From positions 3,224,001-3,288,000 of the forward strand of contig NZ_CP058907.1 in assembly GCF_013415845.1 (NCBI RefSeq): a stretch of DNA of 64,000 bases. The letters are read 5' to 3'. This document shows positions 9,836-21,326 of this stretch, in pieces. The stretch comes from Rhodopseudomonas palustris. Lineage in GTDB: Bacteria > Pseudomonadota > Alphaproteobacteria > Rhizobiales > Xanthobacteraceae. Within the stretch, counting starts at the first letter, position 1. Every line of letters begins with the position of its first letter. Position numbers and translations under genes: made by a program. Under the pieces are notes generated by a model. That model saw only the letters and a list, made by a program, of their open reading frames with translations, did not search any database and had not been told where the DNA came from.

Positions 9836-10374
9836 TACTTCTTCATCCCGTGGCCGCTGTGATCCATCGTGCCATGGTCCATCTTCATCATGCTGCCGCC
9901 GGTATCGCCCGGCGCCTTGGCGCCGACGCCTTCGACGTCGAGCGTAACCTGCACCTTGCCGGCCTTTTCGAACTGCAGCGTCATCGGCACCTTGTCGCCC
10001 TGCTTCAGCGGGCCTTTCAGATCCATCAGCATGATGTGGTAGCTGCCCGGCATCAGCGTAACGGTCTTGCCGGGCTCGATCGGCAGGCCCTTGTCGAGCG
10101 GGCGCATCTTCATCACGCCGTTGTCCATCGACATCTCGTGGATCTCGACCTTGCCGGCGATGTCGGCAGTGCCGGACACCAGACGGTCGGCGCTGCTGCC
10201 CTTGTTCTCGATGGTGAGGAAGCCGCCGGCAACCTTGGCGCCGCCGGGGGTGGCGCGGCTCCACGATTGGCTGATCACCAGATCGCCGGCCTTGACCTCG
10301 GCGGCCTGCACGGCGGCGGTGGACAGCAAGGTGGCGACGGCGACGGACGCAACGCTGCGGATGAACATCTTCAT
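9835..10374 (-). CDS. Periplasmic copper chaperone PCu(A)C
   Basis: A 179-aa protein with a signal peptide (SVAVATLLSTAAVQA). The PCu(A)C copper(I)-binding motif is present as HEMSMDNGVMKMRP followed by PGSYHIMLMDL, giving the conserved H-x-M pairs and the spaced Met and His ligands. A flexible tail rich in Met and His (MMKMDHGTMDHSGHGMKK) follows the domain and is a likely second copper site. Homologues insert copper into the CuA or CuB centres of terminal oxidases. It is the second gene of the four-gene cluster; the DUF2946 gene begins the set about 130 bases upstream. Confidence 0.92.
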   Translation of the reverse strand: MKMFIRSVASVAVATLLSTAAVQAAEVKAGDLVISQSWSRATPGGAKVAGGFLTIENKGSSADRLVSGTADIAGKVEIHEMSMDNGVMKMRPLDKGLPIEPGKTVTLMPGSYHIMLMDLKGPLKQGDKVPMTLQFEKAGKVQVTLDVEGVGAKAPGDTGGSMMKMDHGTMDHSGHGMKK

Positions 10375-10502
10375 GGGTGGGTCTTTCTGTCAGTTGAGGT
10401 TAGTCAGAACGGAAGCGGCGGCAGGCGCGTTCCCCGCGGTTGCAGGGCGACGACGCGCCGTCCGGCGATTGTCGAGGATGGGAAGAGCGGCGGACGCCGC
10501 GG

Positions 10503-10919
10503 TCAGGCGGAGACTGGGACCAGAGCCGGCGGCCCGCGCGCCTGAGCGTCGACGAACGAGCGATGGTCGATCGCCGACGGCTCAGCCAGATGCCAGACCA
10601 CTTCCTCGGCAAACCGCGCCACGACGAAATCCTGCGGCGGCGGCGCCGGCACCGGCGCACCGTTGAGGCCGACGGCGCAGATCGCGCAGCAGCCGGAGTC
10701 GTGCCCCGACGGTAAAGCGGCGTGTGACGCTTGCCCTGGCCTCGCCATCTCGGCGCACAGCGGCGCGACGCCGACCGGATCGGCGATCGCGCTGGCGATG
10801 AAGCGCACGGCACCGATCGGCGCCAACAGCTGCACCAGCACCACCACGGCAACCAACGGAATCAACCGCCCGAGACGTCGGCGCAGCGCAGACAGTCCTT
10901 TGTGCGGGTGAATTATCAT
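10503..10919 (-). CDS. DUF2946 family membrane-anchored protein
   Basis: A 138-aa protein with a basic start (HPHKGLSALRRRLGR) and one hydrophobic segment (LIPLVAVVVLVQLLAP), then a periplasmic part with a Cys-rich stretch, SGHDSGCCAICAVG. That His/Cys pattern is typical of DUF2946 proteins, which recur beside copper genes, and it suggests metal binding; no biochemical function is established. The ATG at 10919 lacks a clear ribosome site, so the exact start is less certain. It is the first gene of the copper cluster, and the A+T-richer non-coding region with the candidate small RNA lies just upstream. Confidence 0.7.
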   Translation of the reverse strand: MIIHPHKGLSALRRRLGRLIPLVAVVVLVQLLAPIGAVRFIASAIADPVGVAPLCAEMARPGQASHAALPSGHDSGCCAICAVGLNGAPVPAPPPQDFVVARFAEEVVWHLAEPSAIDHRSFVDAQARGPPALVPVSA

Positions 10920-11074
10920 GCAGGTCGGTTGCGTTCGGTTGGGAAACGCAGCATCGCACAGCCCGGCAAGCGCGCCAAACGAAACTGCAAACCGCGTGCA
11001 GCTGGCGAGTTCTCGTTCATTTCACGTCTTGCCTTAAATTTGAACATTCGTTGCTGAGAATGATGACAAGGCGC

Positions 11075-11262
11075 TTGGAATAGGCTACCAATATGACCAC
11101 AGGCTGAGCCTTGCGGCAAAAGTCTGAGTGGTCCAAGTCTCGGGAGGAACCCTGACGTTCACAAACGAACGTCGCCCGGCCAACTAATACAAACAACTAT
11201 TCGGGAAAATTATAGGGTCGACAAGTTTTTCAGCAGGGCGCCGCGCCCTGCTTTTTCTTTTT
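11075..11262 (+). ncRNA. Candidate structured small RNA
   Basis: No convincing protein frame occurs here, and the stretch is markedly A+T-richer than its surroundings (11161-11220 is 27 G/C of 60). On the plus strand I see an imperfect stem pairing CTTG...GACCAC with GTGGTCCAAG, a TCGGG/CCCTGA hairpin, a perfect GACGTTC/GAACGTC hairpin with a 6-nt loop, a CCCG/CGGG pairing, and a strong intrinsic terminator at the end. No gene follows on the plus strand, so a riboswitch is unlikely and a free-standing RNA is favoured. The 5' end is a guess; no confident promoter was found. I could not match it to 6S, tmRNA, SRP or RNase P RNA. Confidence 0.45.
11232..11262 (+). terminator. Strong intrinsic terminator
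   Basis: Perfect 9-bp stem AGCAGGGCG/CGCCCTGCT with a 3-nt loop, followed by TTTTCTTTTT. The T-run is only on the plus-strand side (the other side reads TGAAAAACTT), so it ends plus-strand transcription coming from the gene-free segment to its left. Confidence 0.85.
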
Positions 11263-11536
11263 AAGCACCATTTCGGCACTATTTTTCATTCGACGAATCG
11301 CTAGACGGCCATGTCGTCCGCAGGCGAATCCACCCCAACGCCATTTGCAGAGTGAGTCGCGTGCGCGGCTTAGCAGTCGCCTCGATCATGCCGCGCAGGC
11401 ATCGATCTCATCAGGCCGTGCAACAGCAAAGACACCGGCCGAGAAGAAGCGAGGCAATATCGGCTGCGTAAGTTGGGATCATTGGCCGTTCGTTGAACAG
11501 CCCGGCCGCATGCGGCGATTCGTACGGCGCTGGCCG
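11263..11536. other. Intergenic, no gene seen
   Basis: Between the terminator and the DUF1467 stop codon I see no frame with coding character on either strand, no tRNA and no repeat. Together with 10920-11231 this makes a gap of more than 600 bases without a protein gene. Confidence 0.5.
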
Positions 11537-11818
11537 CTACAGCGGCAGATGCATCAGCTTGGCGAGACGATCGATGCCGAGCCAGCCGGAGCGATACGCA
11601 TACAGCGCGATCGCGAAGATCACCGCCGAGATCAGCGTGGTCCACAGCGCCTTGCGCGCCAGCAGCGTCGCCACCGGGGCGCCGGGATCGGTGCCGGGAG
11701 TGGCCCCCTCACCTTCGCTCTCGGCGTGACTGCGCACGCCGAACGGCAACGTCACGAACAACACGATCCACCATAAGACGAAGTAGATCGCGAGCAGCCC
11801 GGCGACGGTGGAAACCAT
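11537..11818 (-). CDS. DUF1467 family membrane protein
   Basis: A 93-aa protein with two transmembrane helices: residues 4-27 (VAGLLAIYFVLWWIVLFVTL) and a second near the C-terminus (LWTTLISAVIFAIALYAY). They are joined by an acidic/proline loop containing the PFGVRS motif that marks DUF1467 proteins. No function is known. The start is three bases after the mce stop codon, and the same order (rnj, mce, DUF1467) recurs in related alphaproteobacteria, so it is the last gene of this leftward array. Confidence 0.82.
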   Translation of the reverse strand: MVSTVAGLLAIYFVLWWIVLFVTLPFGVRSHAESEGEGATPGTDPGAPVATLLARKALWTTLISAVIFAIALYAYRSGWLGIDRLAKLMHLPL

Positions 11819-11821
11819 CGA

Positions 11822-12226
11822 TCAGGCTTGTTCGATCTCGACCAACGCGCCGGAGAAATCCTTCGGATGGAAGAACAGCACCGGCTTGCCGTGCGCGCCG
11901 ATCTTCGGATTGCCGTCGCCGAGCACCCGCGCGCCTTCCTTGGTCAGGCGGTCGCGCGCTTCGATGATGTCCGGCACTTCGTAGCAGACGTGGTGAATGC
12001 CGCCGTCGGCGTTGCGCTCGAGAAACTTGGCGATCGGCGAGGCTTCGCCGAGCGGCTGGATGAACTCGATCTTGGTGTTCGGCAGGGTGACGAACACGGT
12101 GATGACGCCGTGCTCCGGCAGCGGCACCGCTTCCGAGATCGCCGCGTCGAAGCCGGCGCCGTAGACATTGGCGGCCTGCACCGCATCCTTCACCGCGATC
12201 GCCACGTGGTTGAGCCGCCCGAGCAT
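11822..12226 (-). CDS. mce: Methylmalonyl-CoA epimerase
   Basis: Interconverts the (R) and (S) epimers of methylmalonyl-CoA, linking propionyl-CoA breakdown to succinyl-CoA. The 134-aa protein is a glyoxalase/VOC fold: it opens MLGRLNHVAIAV with the first metal histidine, has IHHVCYEV in the middle with a second, and ends ALVEIEQA, where the glutamate is a ligand. The ATG at 12226 has an AGAGG ribosome site at proper distance; a GTG two codons upstream lies too close to it. It sits between rnj and the DUF1467 gene. Confidence 0.93.
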   Translation of the reverse strand: MLGRLNHVAIAVKDAVQAANVYGAGFDAAISEAVPLPEHGVITVFVTLPNTKIEFIQPLGEASPIAKFLERNADGGIHHVCYEVPDIIEARDRLTKEGARVLGDGNPKIGAHGKPVLFFHPKDFSGALVEIEQA

Positions 12227-12267
12227 GGTCACCCTCTTTCGTTGTCGTGTTCTTGTTGGTGTTTATC

Positions 12268-13938
12268 TCAAACCGTCAGCACGTGCACCGTGCACAAAGG
12301 TTTCTTGCCCCATTCCGCCTGGACGATCGAGCGGACCGTGCGTCGCACCGATTCCGCGACGGCGTCCGGATCGCGCCGCCGCGCCCGCGGCAGCCCCTCG
12401 ACGGTGGAGACGACGGCATCGAACACGATGTCTTCGAGCGGTTCGCCAGCGGTGTTGTTCTCCGGCATGCCGACCAGATCGACCTCCGGGTCGTCAGCAA
12501 GTTCGCCGGTCTCGGTCAGCGCCAGCGCCACGAAGGCGCAGCCGGCAAACGCCATCTTGCGGCGCTCGACGACGGCGCGCGAGGTGTCCTGCTCGAGGAT
12601 GGTGCCGTCCTTGTACAGCCGGCCCGACGGCAGCTGATCGATCACCGCCGGATCGCCCGGCCCGAGACGGATCAGGTTGCCGTTGCGGCAAGTCATCACC
12701 TTGGGCACGCCCATCTGCCGCGCCAGCTTGGCGTGTTCGTTGAGATGCAGCGCCTCGCCGTGCACCGGGATCAGCAGCTGCGGCCGCACCCAGGAGATCA
12801 TCTCGCGCAGTTCGTCGCGGCGCGGATGGCCGGAGACGTGGACGAGATGATCACGATCGGTGATCACCTCGATGCCCTGCGTCACCAGTCCGTTGATGAT
12901 GCTGCCGACCGCCTTCTCGTTGCCCGGAATGGTGCGCGACGAGAAGATCACGCAGTCGCCCTTGTTGAGGGTGATCTCGGGATGATCGTCCTTGGCGATC
13001 CGCGCCAGCGCGGCGCGCGGCTCGCCCTGGCTGCCGGTGCACAGCGCCAGCACCTTGTCGGGCGGGAAATGCCCGTAATATTCGGGCCCGCGGAAGCTCT
13101 GCACCCCATCGAGATGCCCGGTCTCACGCGCGACCTGCGCGACGCGGTCCATCGCGCGCCCGACCAGAACCACTTCGCGCCCGGCCGCCTTCGCCGCATC
13201 GGCGACCGCGCGGATGCGGCCGACATTGGATGCGAAGGTCGTCACCGCGACGCGGCCCTTGGCGGATTTGATCAGGCCGGCGAGCGAGACCGCGACTTCG
13301 GCCTCCGACGGCGAGCGGCCGTCACGCACTGCGTTAGTGGAGTCGCCGATCAGCGCCAGCACGCCTTCGTCGCCGAGCTGACGCAGCCGCGCCTCGTCGG
13401 TCGGCGGGCCGACCACAGGCGTCGGATCGATCTTCCAATCGCCGGTGTGCAGCACGGTGCCGACCGAGGTGCGGATCGCCAGCGCATGGCTTTCCGGAAT
13501 CGAATGCGCCACCGGGATGAACTCGACGCTGAACGGGCCGAGATCGATCGTGCCGCCCGACGGCACTTCGGTGATCGGGATCTTCAGCGTGGTGCGTTCG
13601 GCCGCCAGCTTGGCGGCGAACAGCGATGCGCTGAACTTGGTGGCGTAGATCGGGCAGCCGAGCTTCGGCCACAGATCGATGATCGCGCCGAAATGGTCCT
13701 CGTGGGCGTGCGTCAGCACCAGCCCGACCAGGTTCTTCTTCTCTTTTTCGAGAAAGCGGACGTCCGGCATGATCAGATCAATGCCGGGCAGATGCTCCTC
13801 GTCGCCGAACGACACGCCGAGGTCGACCGCCAGCCAGCTCCGCTGATGGCGATTGCCAAGGCCATAGATCGACAGGTTCATGCCGATCTCGCCGACGCCG
13901 CCGAGCGGCGCAAATGTAAACTCGTCCGGACGCGCCAT
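12268..13938 (-). CDS. rnj: Ribonuclease J
   Basis: A metallo-beta-lactamase/beta-CASP ribonuclease with 5'-to-3' exonuclease and endonuclease activity on RNA. The product is 556 residues from the ATG at 13938, which overlaps the birA stop codon (TGATG); a GTG one codon upstream is also possible. The metal-binding motif LTHAHEDHFGA is at about residues 72-82. Later motifs are LHTGDWKID, IGDSTNA and the beta-CASP stretch FSSRTIPGNE, followed by VSGHPRRDE. The C-terminal dimerisation domain ends in LCTVHVLTV. Alphaproteobacteria commonly carry RNase J alongside RNase E. Confidence 0.94.
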   Translation of the reverse strand: MARPDEFTFAPLGGVGEIGMNLSIYGLGNRHQRSWLAVDLGVSFGDEEHLPGIDLIMPDVRFLEKEKKNLVGLVLTHAHEDHFGAIIDLWPKLGCPIYATKFSASLFAAKLAAERTTLKIPITEVPSGGTIDLGPFSVEFIPVAHSIPESHALAIRTSVGTVLHTGDWKIDPTPVVGPPTDEARLRQLGDEGVLALIGDSTNAVRDGRSPSEAEVAVSLAGLIKSAKGRVAVTTFASNVGRIRAVADAAKAAGREVVLVGRAMDRVAQVARETGHLDGVQSFRGPEYYGHFPPDKVLALCTGSQGEPRAALARIAKDDHPEITLNKGDCVIFSSRTIPGNEKAVGSIINGLVTQGIEVITDRDHLVHVSGHPRRDELREMISWVRPQLLIPVHGEALHLNEHAKLARQMGVPKVMTCRNGNLIRLGPGDPAVIDQLPSGRLYKDGTILEQDTSRAVVERRKMAFAGCAFVALALTETGELADDPEVDLVGMPENNTAGEPLEDIVFDAVVSTVEGLPRARRRDPDAVAESVRRTVRSIVQAEWGKKPLCTVHVLTV

Positions 13939-14744
13939 CACGCCGCTCCCATTGATGCGACGCCCTTGAAATACACGTCACCGGCCGAAACCGGCACCCT
14001 TCTTCCGTCGGTGGTGCGCACAATCAGACAGCCGGTGTCGTCGATGCTGTCGAACACGCCCTCGAGCGCGCTGTCGCCGGACCGGATCGACACCGCTTCG
14101 CCAAGGCCGGCGGCGCGCTCCAGCCAGCGTCGGCGAATCTGCGGAAAGCCGCGGCCGTTGTCCCAGATTCCACGCAGCTCGGTCCAGGCGTCGGACAGCG
14201 CCGCGAACAGATCCTCAGCGGTCACCGAGATGCCGAGGTCGTGCAGCGAGACCGCCGGATACGGCGTATCGGTCGGCGCCGCAATGACGTTGGTTCCGAT
14301 GCCGACCACCACAGCGAGGCGATCGCCGACGTTCTCGGCTTCGAGCAGAATGCCGGCGAGCTTCTTGCCCGACGCCAGCACGTCGTTCGGCCATTTCAGC
14401 CGGAAACCGAAATCGGTGCCCGAGCGCGCCCGCGCTTCCAGGCTGACCTGCTGCAGCGCGGCTTCGAGCGCAAGCCCGGCCGCGAAGCCGAGCGTCGCCG
14501 CAGTGCCGGGCGGCACCCGCATCACTTCGAGAACGCTGCTGGCCAGATTGCCGCGCGGCGCGATCCAGGCGCGCTGGCGGCGGCCGCGGCCGGCGGTCTG
14601 CTCGGTGGTGACGAACCACATCGGCCCCGCCTCGCCTGCCCGCGCGCTGGTCAGCGCTTCGGCATTGGTCGAGCCCGTGGAATCGAAAGCGGCGAGCTTA
14701 TAGCCCGCCGCTGCCGCCTTTGATCCGAGATGCAGCGCCGTCAT
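13938..14744 (-). CDS. birA: Biotin--[acetyl-CoA-carboxylase] ligase (catalytic domain only)
   Basis: Attaches biotin to carrier proteins such as the acetyl-CoA carboxylase BCCP subunit. The 268-aa protein has the ligase motifs FDSTGSTNAEA, GRGRRQRAW (biotinyl-AMP loop) and KWPNDVLASGKKLAGIL, and a short C-terminal domain. It lacks the N-terminal helix-turn-helix of E. coli BirA, so it should not act as a biotin-operon repressor. Its ATG directly abuts the nuoN stop codon, and its own stop overlaps the rnj start. Biotin synthesis genes lie about 44 kb away in the same window (bioF-D-A). Confidence 0.93.
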   Translation of the reverse strand: MTALHLGSKAAAAGYKLAAFDSTGSTNAEALTSARAGEAGPMWFVTTEQTAGRGRRQRAWIAPRGNLASSVLEVMRVPPGTAATLGFAAGLALEAALQQVSLEARARSGTDFGFRLKWPNDVLASGKKLAGILLEAENVGDRLAVVVGIGTNVIAAPTDTPYPAVSLHDLGISVTAEDLFAALSDAWTELRGIWDNGRGFPQIRRRWLERAAGLGEAVSIRSGDSALEGVFDSIDDTGCLIVRTTDGRRVPVSAGDVYFKGVASMGAA

Positions 14745-16184
14745 TCAGAACAGCGACTTGGCTGCCGCTGTTGCTGCGTTCACCAGCGGCGCCGGGTAAA
14801 CGAAGAACAGCATGTTGAACAGACCGGCGACCATCAGGACGCCGCGCAGCTCCGGCCGCACCGGATCGACACCCGGGGCCGGCTCGTCGAAGTACATCAC
14901 CTTGACGATGGCCAGATAGTAGTAGGCGCCCACCACGCTGGTGACGACGCCGATCACCGCCAGCACGAACATGCCGGCCTTGATCGCGGCCATGAACACG
15001 TAAAACTTGGCGAAGAAGCCGGCCAGCGGCGGAATGCCTGCGAACGAGAACAACAGCATGGCGAAGAAGAACGCCAGCGGCGGATTGGTGCGCGACAGGC
15101 CGGCGAAGTCGCTGATGTTCTCCACATGCATGCCGTTGCGACGCATCGCCAGGATCACCGCGAACGCGCCCAGCGTCATCGCAACATAGATCGAGATGTA
15201 GACGATCACGCCCTGCGCGCCTTCGACCGTGCCGGCCGACAGACCGACCAGCGCGAAGCCGATATTTGCGATCGCCGAATACGCCATCAGGCGCTTGATG
15301 TTCTTCTGGCCAATCGCCGCGAACGAGCCGAGCGCCATCGAGGCGATCGCCACGAAAATCACGATCTGCTGCCACTGCGGCGCAATGCTCGGGAAAGCGG
15401 TCAGCGTGACGCGGGTGAAGATCGCGATGCCCGCCACCTTCGGCGCCGAGGCGAAGAACGCGGTGACCGGGGTCGGCGCGCCTTCGTAGACGTCCGGCGT
15501 CCACATGTGGAACGGCACCGCCGAGACCTTGAAGCACAGGCCGGCGAGCAGGAACACGAGGCCGAACACCAGGCCGACATTGCCGTCCTTGGCCGCAGCG
15601 GCAATGCCCGAGAACTGCACCGTGCCGGTGAAGCCGTAGATCAGCGAGGCGCCGTACAGCAGCATGCCGGACGACAGCGCACCGAGCACGAAGTACTTCA
15701 TGCCGGCTTCGTTCGACTTGGCATCCTGACGGTTGCTGGCCGCGACCACGTAGAGCGCAAGGCTCATCAGTTCGAGACCGAGATACAGCATGATCAGGTC
15801 GCCGGCCGAGATCAGCAACAGCATGCCGGCGGACGACAGCAGCACCAGGATGGCGTATTCGAACATCCGGCGCGACGGGTCGGTCAGCACTTCGAGCGAT
15901 AGGATCAGCGTCACGGCCGAACCGATCAGCGCCAGCACCTTCAGGAAGCGGGCGAAGTCGTCGACGATGAAGCTGCCGCCGAAGGTGACCAGCTTGCCGG
16001 CCGGCAGCGCGAACAGCTCCAGCGCGCCGGTGGCGAGCAGCAGCAGGATCGCCAGCACCGTGACGGTGCCGGTGGCCTTCGGCCCGCGATACGCGCCGAG
16101 CATCAGGAGCAGCATCGCCCCTACCACCAGAACCAGTTCCGGCAGGATCGGAAGCAGCGGGTAACCGGCTGTTTCAAAGTTCAT
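14745..16184 (-). CDS. nuoN: NADH-quinone oxidoreductase subunit N
   Basis: Antiporter-like membrane subunit of complex I, 479 residues, about 14 transmembrane helices. It is one of three Mrp-antiporter-type proton channels. Typical sequences are visible: GLELMSLALYVVAA (the helix 5 glutamate), VSAVPFHMWTPDVYEGAPTPVTAFFAS and the lysine-bearing GQKNIKRLMAYSAIANIGF. It is the last nuo gene of the operon and is followed without a gap by birA. Confidence 0.97.
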   Translation of the reverse strand: MNFETAGYPLLPILPELVLVVGAMLLLMLGAYRGPKATGTVTVLAILLLLATGALELFALPAGKLVTFGGSFIVDDFARFLKVLALIGSAVTLILSLEVLTDPSRRMFEYAILVLLSSAGMLLLISAGDLIMLYLGLELMSLALYVVAASNRQDAKSNEAGMKYFVLGALSSGMLLYGASLIYGFTGTVQFSGIAAAAKDGNVGLVFGLVFLLAGLCFKVSAVPFHMWTPDVYEGAPTPVTAFFASAPKVAGIAIFTRVTLTAFPSIAPQWQQIVIFVAIASMALGSFAAIGQKNIKRLMAYSAIANIGFALVGLSAGTVEGAQGVIVYISIYVAMTLGAFAVILAMRRNGMHVENISDFAGLSRTNPPLAFFFAMLLFSFAGIPPLAGFFAKFYVFMAAIKAGMFVLAVIGVVTSVVGAYYYLAIVKVMYFDEPAPGVDPVRPELRGVLMVAGLFNMLFFVYPAPLVNAATAAAKSLF

Positions 16185-16203
16185 CTGGATCAGTCCTTGC
16201 CGG

Positions 16204-17721
16204 TCACGGCAGCGCCGCTGCCTTCACGGCAGTCACGGCGGCGGCGTAGTTGTTGACGAGTTGCTGAACGGAGGCGGCCGACATGTCGAGCACCGGCTTC
16301 GGATAGAAGCCGAACAGGATCGTCAGCACCAGCAGCGGCGCCATCATCAGGCCCTCGCGCCAGGTCAGATCCTTGATGCTGGCGAGAGCCGGCTTGGTCA
16401 TCGCGCCGAACACCACCTTGCGATACAGCCACAGCGCGTAGCCGGCCGACAGGATCACGCCGGTGGTCGCCAGCGTCGCGGTCGGGATGTTGACGCGGAA
16501 GGTGCCAAGCAGCGTCAGGAATTCACCGACGAAGCCGGAGGTGCCAGGCAGGCCGACATTGGCCATGGTGAACACCATGAACACCAGCGCGTACAGCGGC
16601 ATCCGGTTGACCAGGCCGCCATAGGCGGCGATCTCGCGGGTGTGCATCCGGTCGTAGACGACGCCGACGCAGAGGAACAGCGCGCCCGACACGATGCCGT
16701 GGCTGACCATCTGGAACACCGCGCCGGCGACGCCCTGGGTGGTGCCGGCGAAGATGCCCATGGTGACGAAGCCCATATGCGCCACCGAGGAGTACGCAAT
16801 CAGCTTCTTGATGTCCTCCTGCATCAGAGCGACCAGCGAAGTGTAGATGATCGCGATCACCGACAGGGTGTAGATCAGCGGCGCGAAATACGCCGAGGCA
16901 TCGGGGAACATCGGCAGCGAGAACCGCAGGAAGCCATAGCCGCCCATCTTCAGCAGGATCGCGGCGAGCACGACCGAGCCCGCCGTCGGCGCTTCGACGT
17001 GGGCGTCCGGCAGCCAGGTGTGTACCGGCCACATCGGCATCTTCACCGCGAAGGAAGCGAAGAACGCCAGCCACGCCCAGGTCTGCAGACCGCCCGGGAC
17101 CGAGGTGCGCATCAGAGTCGGAATGTCGGTGGTCCCGGCGTTCCAGTACAGCGCCATGATCGCCAGCAGCATCAGCACCGAGCCGAGCAGCGTGTACAGG
17201 AAGAACTTGAACGACGCGTACACCCGGCGCGGACCGCCCCAGACGCCGATGATCAGGAACATCGGGATCAGGCCGCCTTCGAAGAACAGATAGAACAGTA
17301 CCAGATCCAGCGCCGAGAAGGTGCCGATCATCAGCGTTTCGAGGATCAGGAACGCGATCATGTATTCGCGCACCCGCACCGTCACCGAGCGCCAGCTCGC
17401 GATGATGCAGAACGGCATGATCGCGGTGGTCAGGATCACCAGCGGCAGCGAAATGCCGTCGAGACCCATGTGATAAGTGATGGTGTTGCCGAGCCAGGGC
17501 GCCTTTTCGACGAACTGGAAGCCCGGGTTGGCCGGATCGAAGTGCCAGACCAGCAGCAGCGACACCGCGAAGGTGATCAGCGTGGTCCACAGCGAGATCC
17601 AGCGGGCGTTACGCCGCGCCGCCTCGTCCTCGCCACGGGCGAGATAGACCAGTGCCGCGCCGAGCACCGGCAGGAACGTAACGACCGACAGCACCGGCCA
17701 GGTCATGATCGAAGCCGACAT
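16204..17721 (-). CDS. nuoM: NADH-quinone oxidoreductase subunit M
   Basis: Antiporter-like membrane subunit of complex I, 505 residues. Diagnostic stretches include [18 protein letters not shown] (helix 5 glutamate), [20 protein letters not shown] and the broken-helix lysine region [18 protein letters not shown]. It contributes one of the proton translocation channels. The ATG at 17721 directly abuts the nuoL stop codon. nuoN follows 19 bases downstream. Confidence 0.97.
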   Translation of the reverse strand: MSASIMTWPVLSVVTFLPVLGAALVYLARGEDEAARRNARWISLWTTLITFAVSLLLVWHFDPANPGFQFVEKAPWLGNTITYHMGLDGISLPLVILTTAIMPFCIIASWRSVTVRVREYMIAFLILETLMIGTFSALDLVLFYLFFEGGLIPMFLIIGVWGGPRRVYASFKFFLYTLLGSVLMLLAIMALYWNAGTTDIPTLMRTSVPGGLQTWAWLAFFASFAVKMPMWPVHTWLPDAHVEAPTAGSVVLAAILLKMGGYGFLRFSLPMFPDASAYFAPLIYTLSVIAIIYTSLVALMQEDIKKLIAYSSVAHMGFVTMGIFAGTTQGVAGAVFQMVSHGIVSGALFLCVGVVYDRMHTREIAAYGGLVNRMPLYALVFMVFTMANVGLPGTSGFVGEFLTLLGTFRVNIPTATLATTGVILSAGYALWLYRKVVFGAMTKPALASIKDLTWREGLMMAPLLVLTILFGFYPKPVLDMSAASVQQLVNNYAAAVTAVKAAALP

Positions 17722-19815
<2,094 letters not shown>

Positions 19816-19874
19816 GCGCGCGCCTTCAGCCTCCGGACGATGCCGTCAATCCGCGATCGATTGCCGATCATGCC

Positions 19875-20186
19875 CTAGCCCTTCATCAAGTTGATATCTT
19901 GCACCGCGATGGTGCCGCGGTTGCGGAAGAACACCACCAGCACCGCCAGGCCGATCGCGGCCTCCGCGGCTGCGACGGTGAGCACCAGCAGCGCGAAAAC
20001 CTGCCCGACGATGTCGTTCAGGTAGATCGAGAACGCCACCAGGTTGATGTTGACGGCGAGCAGCATGAGCTCGATCGACATCAGGATGATGATGACGTTC
20101 TTGCGGTTCAGGAAGATGCCGAGTGTGCCGAGGGTGAACAGCACCGCGGCGACCGACAGGAAATGGCCAAGCCCGATCTCGTTCAT
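19875..20186 (-). CDS. nuoK: NADH-quinone oxidoreductase subunit K
   Basis: Small membrane subunit of complex I, 103 residues and three transmembrane helices. It carries the conserved membrane glutamates in IEMML-like [12 protein letters not shown] and in [14 protein letters not shown] chose the ATG at 20186 because it has a GGGGAG ribosome site and shares an ATGA overlap with the nuoJ stop; a GTG three codons upstream lacks such a site. It matches the usual family length of about 101 residues. Confidence 0.96.
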   Translation of the reverse strand: MNEIGLGHFLSVAAVLFTLGTLGIFLNRKNVIIILMSIELMLLAVNINLVAFSIYLNDIVGQVFALLVLTVAAAEAAIGLAVLVVFFRNRGTIAVQDINLMKG

Positions 20187-20821
20187 CGCACCCACTCCCC
20201 GGCATCGTTGTCGGACAGGCCCTGCCCCGTCTTGACGTGGCGGATCGCCATCGCCGTTTCCTTGGAGCGGGCGTTCTGCGCGGCGATATCCTGCCGCTTG
20301 ACCTTCTTCTTGTGCCGCAGCGTCAGCACGATCGCGCCGACCATCGCCACCAGCAGCACCATGCCCGACACCTGGAAGTAGTGGATGTAGCGGGTGTAGA
20401 GCACGAGGCCGAGCGCCTCGGTGTTGGACACGCCGGTCGGGATCGGCGAGGTCACCGCTTTGGTGACGGTCGGGCTGATCACCCAGCCGCCGGCCAGCAG
20501 CAGCAGCTCGGCCAGGAAGATGAAGCCGATCAAGAGGCCGAACGGCAGATATTCGAGGAAGCCTTCGCGGAGCTGGCTGTAGTCGACGTCCAGCATCATG
20601 ATCACGAACAGGAACAGCACCGCGACGGCGCCGACATAGACCACGATCAGGATCATCGCCAGGAATTCGGCCCCCATCAGCACGAACATGCCGGCGGCGT
20701 TGACGAACACCAGGATCAGGAACAACGCGGAGTGCACCGGGTTGCGGGCGACCACGACCATCACCGCGGCGGCGATCGCCACCCCGGCGTAGAGATAGAA
20801 GAACAGGACGGGCATCGACAT
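20183..20821 (-). CDS. nuoJ: NADH-quinone oxidoreductase subunit J
   Basis: Membrane subunit of complex I, 212 residues, five transmembrane helices. It contains [19 protein letters not shown] and the helix 3 region [22 protein letters not shown], which bears the pi-bulge known from complex I structures. The charged tail after the last helix ([11 protein letters not shown]) is somewhat long. The start is the ATG at 20821, with a second ATG two codons on. The stop overlaps nuoK. Confidence 0.96.
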   Translation of the reverse strand: MSMPVLFFYLYAGVAIAAAVMVVVARNPVHSALFLILVFVNAAGMFVLMGAEFLAMILIVVYVGAVAVLFLFVIMMLDVDYSQLREGFLEYLPFGLLIGFIFLAELLLLAGGWVISPTVTKAVTSPIPTGVSNTEALGLVLYTRYIHYFQVSGMVLLVAMVGAIVLTLRHKKKVKRQDIAAQNARSKETAMAIRHVKTGQGLSDNDAGEWVR

Positions 20822-20830
20822 GGCGTCAGC

Positions 20831-21319
20831 TCACCGGTACGGCGCGTCGAGGGAGATGGCCTTGGCGATTTCGCGTTCCCAGCGGTCGCCGTTGGCCAGC
20901 AGGCGGGCCTTGTCGTAGTACAATTCCTCGCGGGTCTCGGTGGCGAACTCGAAGTTCGGGCCCTCGACGATCGCGTCGACCGGGCACGCCTCCTGGCAGA
21001 ACCCGCAATAGATGCACTTCACCATGTCGATGTCGTAGCGCACCGTGCGGCGGGTGCCGTCGTTGCGGCGCGGGCCGGCCTCGATGGTGATCGCCTGCGC
21101 GGGGCACACCGCCTCGCACAGCTTGCAGGCGATGCAGCGTTCCTCACCGTTGGGATAACGGCGCAGCGCGTGCTCGCCGCGGAACCGCGGTGAGATCGGG
21201 TTCTTCTCGAAAGGATAATTGATCGTCGGCTTCGGTTTGAAGAAGTAACGCATGGCGAGGAAAAACGCCGATACGAACTCGGTCAGAAGCAGCGAACGGG
21301 CGGTAGCGGTGACGTTCAT
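20831..21319 (-). CDS. nuoI: NADH-quinone oxidoreductase subunit I (2x[4Fe-4S])
   Basis: Peripheral-arm ferredoxin-like subunit of complex I, carrying clusters N6a and N6b. The 162-aa protein has two complete ferredoxin cysteine sets: [16 protein letters not shown] (about residues 62-77) and [16 protein letters not shown] (about 102-117). The N-terminal helix region [22 protein letters not shown] lies on the membrane near the quinone cavity. It sits between nuoH and nuoJ in standard order, with gaps under 10 bases. Confidence 0.98.
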   Translation of the reverse strand: MNVTATARSLLLTEFVSAFFLAMRYFFKPKPTINYPFEKNPISPRFRGEHALRRYPNGEERCIACKLCEAVCPAQAITIEAGPRRNDGTRRTVRYDIDMVKCIYCGFCQEACPVDAIVEGPNFEFATETREELYYDKARLLANGDRWEREIAKAISLDAPYR

Positions 21320-21326
21320 CGAAGCC

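Noticed and set aside
11040..11262. 6S RNA, tmRNA, SRP RNA or a riboswitch at the candidate small RNA
   Set aside because: No recognisable tmRNA tag, SRP GGAA/tetraloop core or RNase P motif, and no plus-strand gene downstream for a riboswitch. A 6S match could not be judged without a covariance search.
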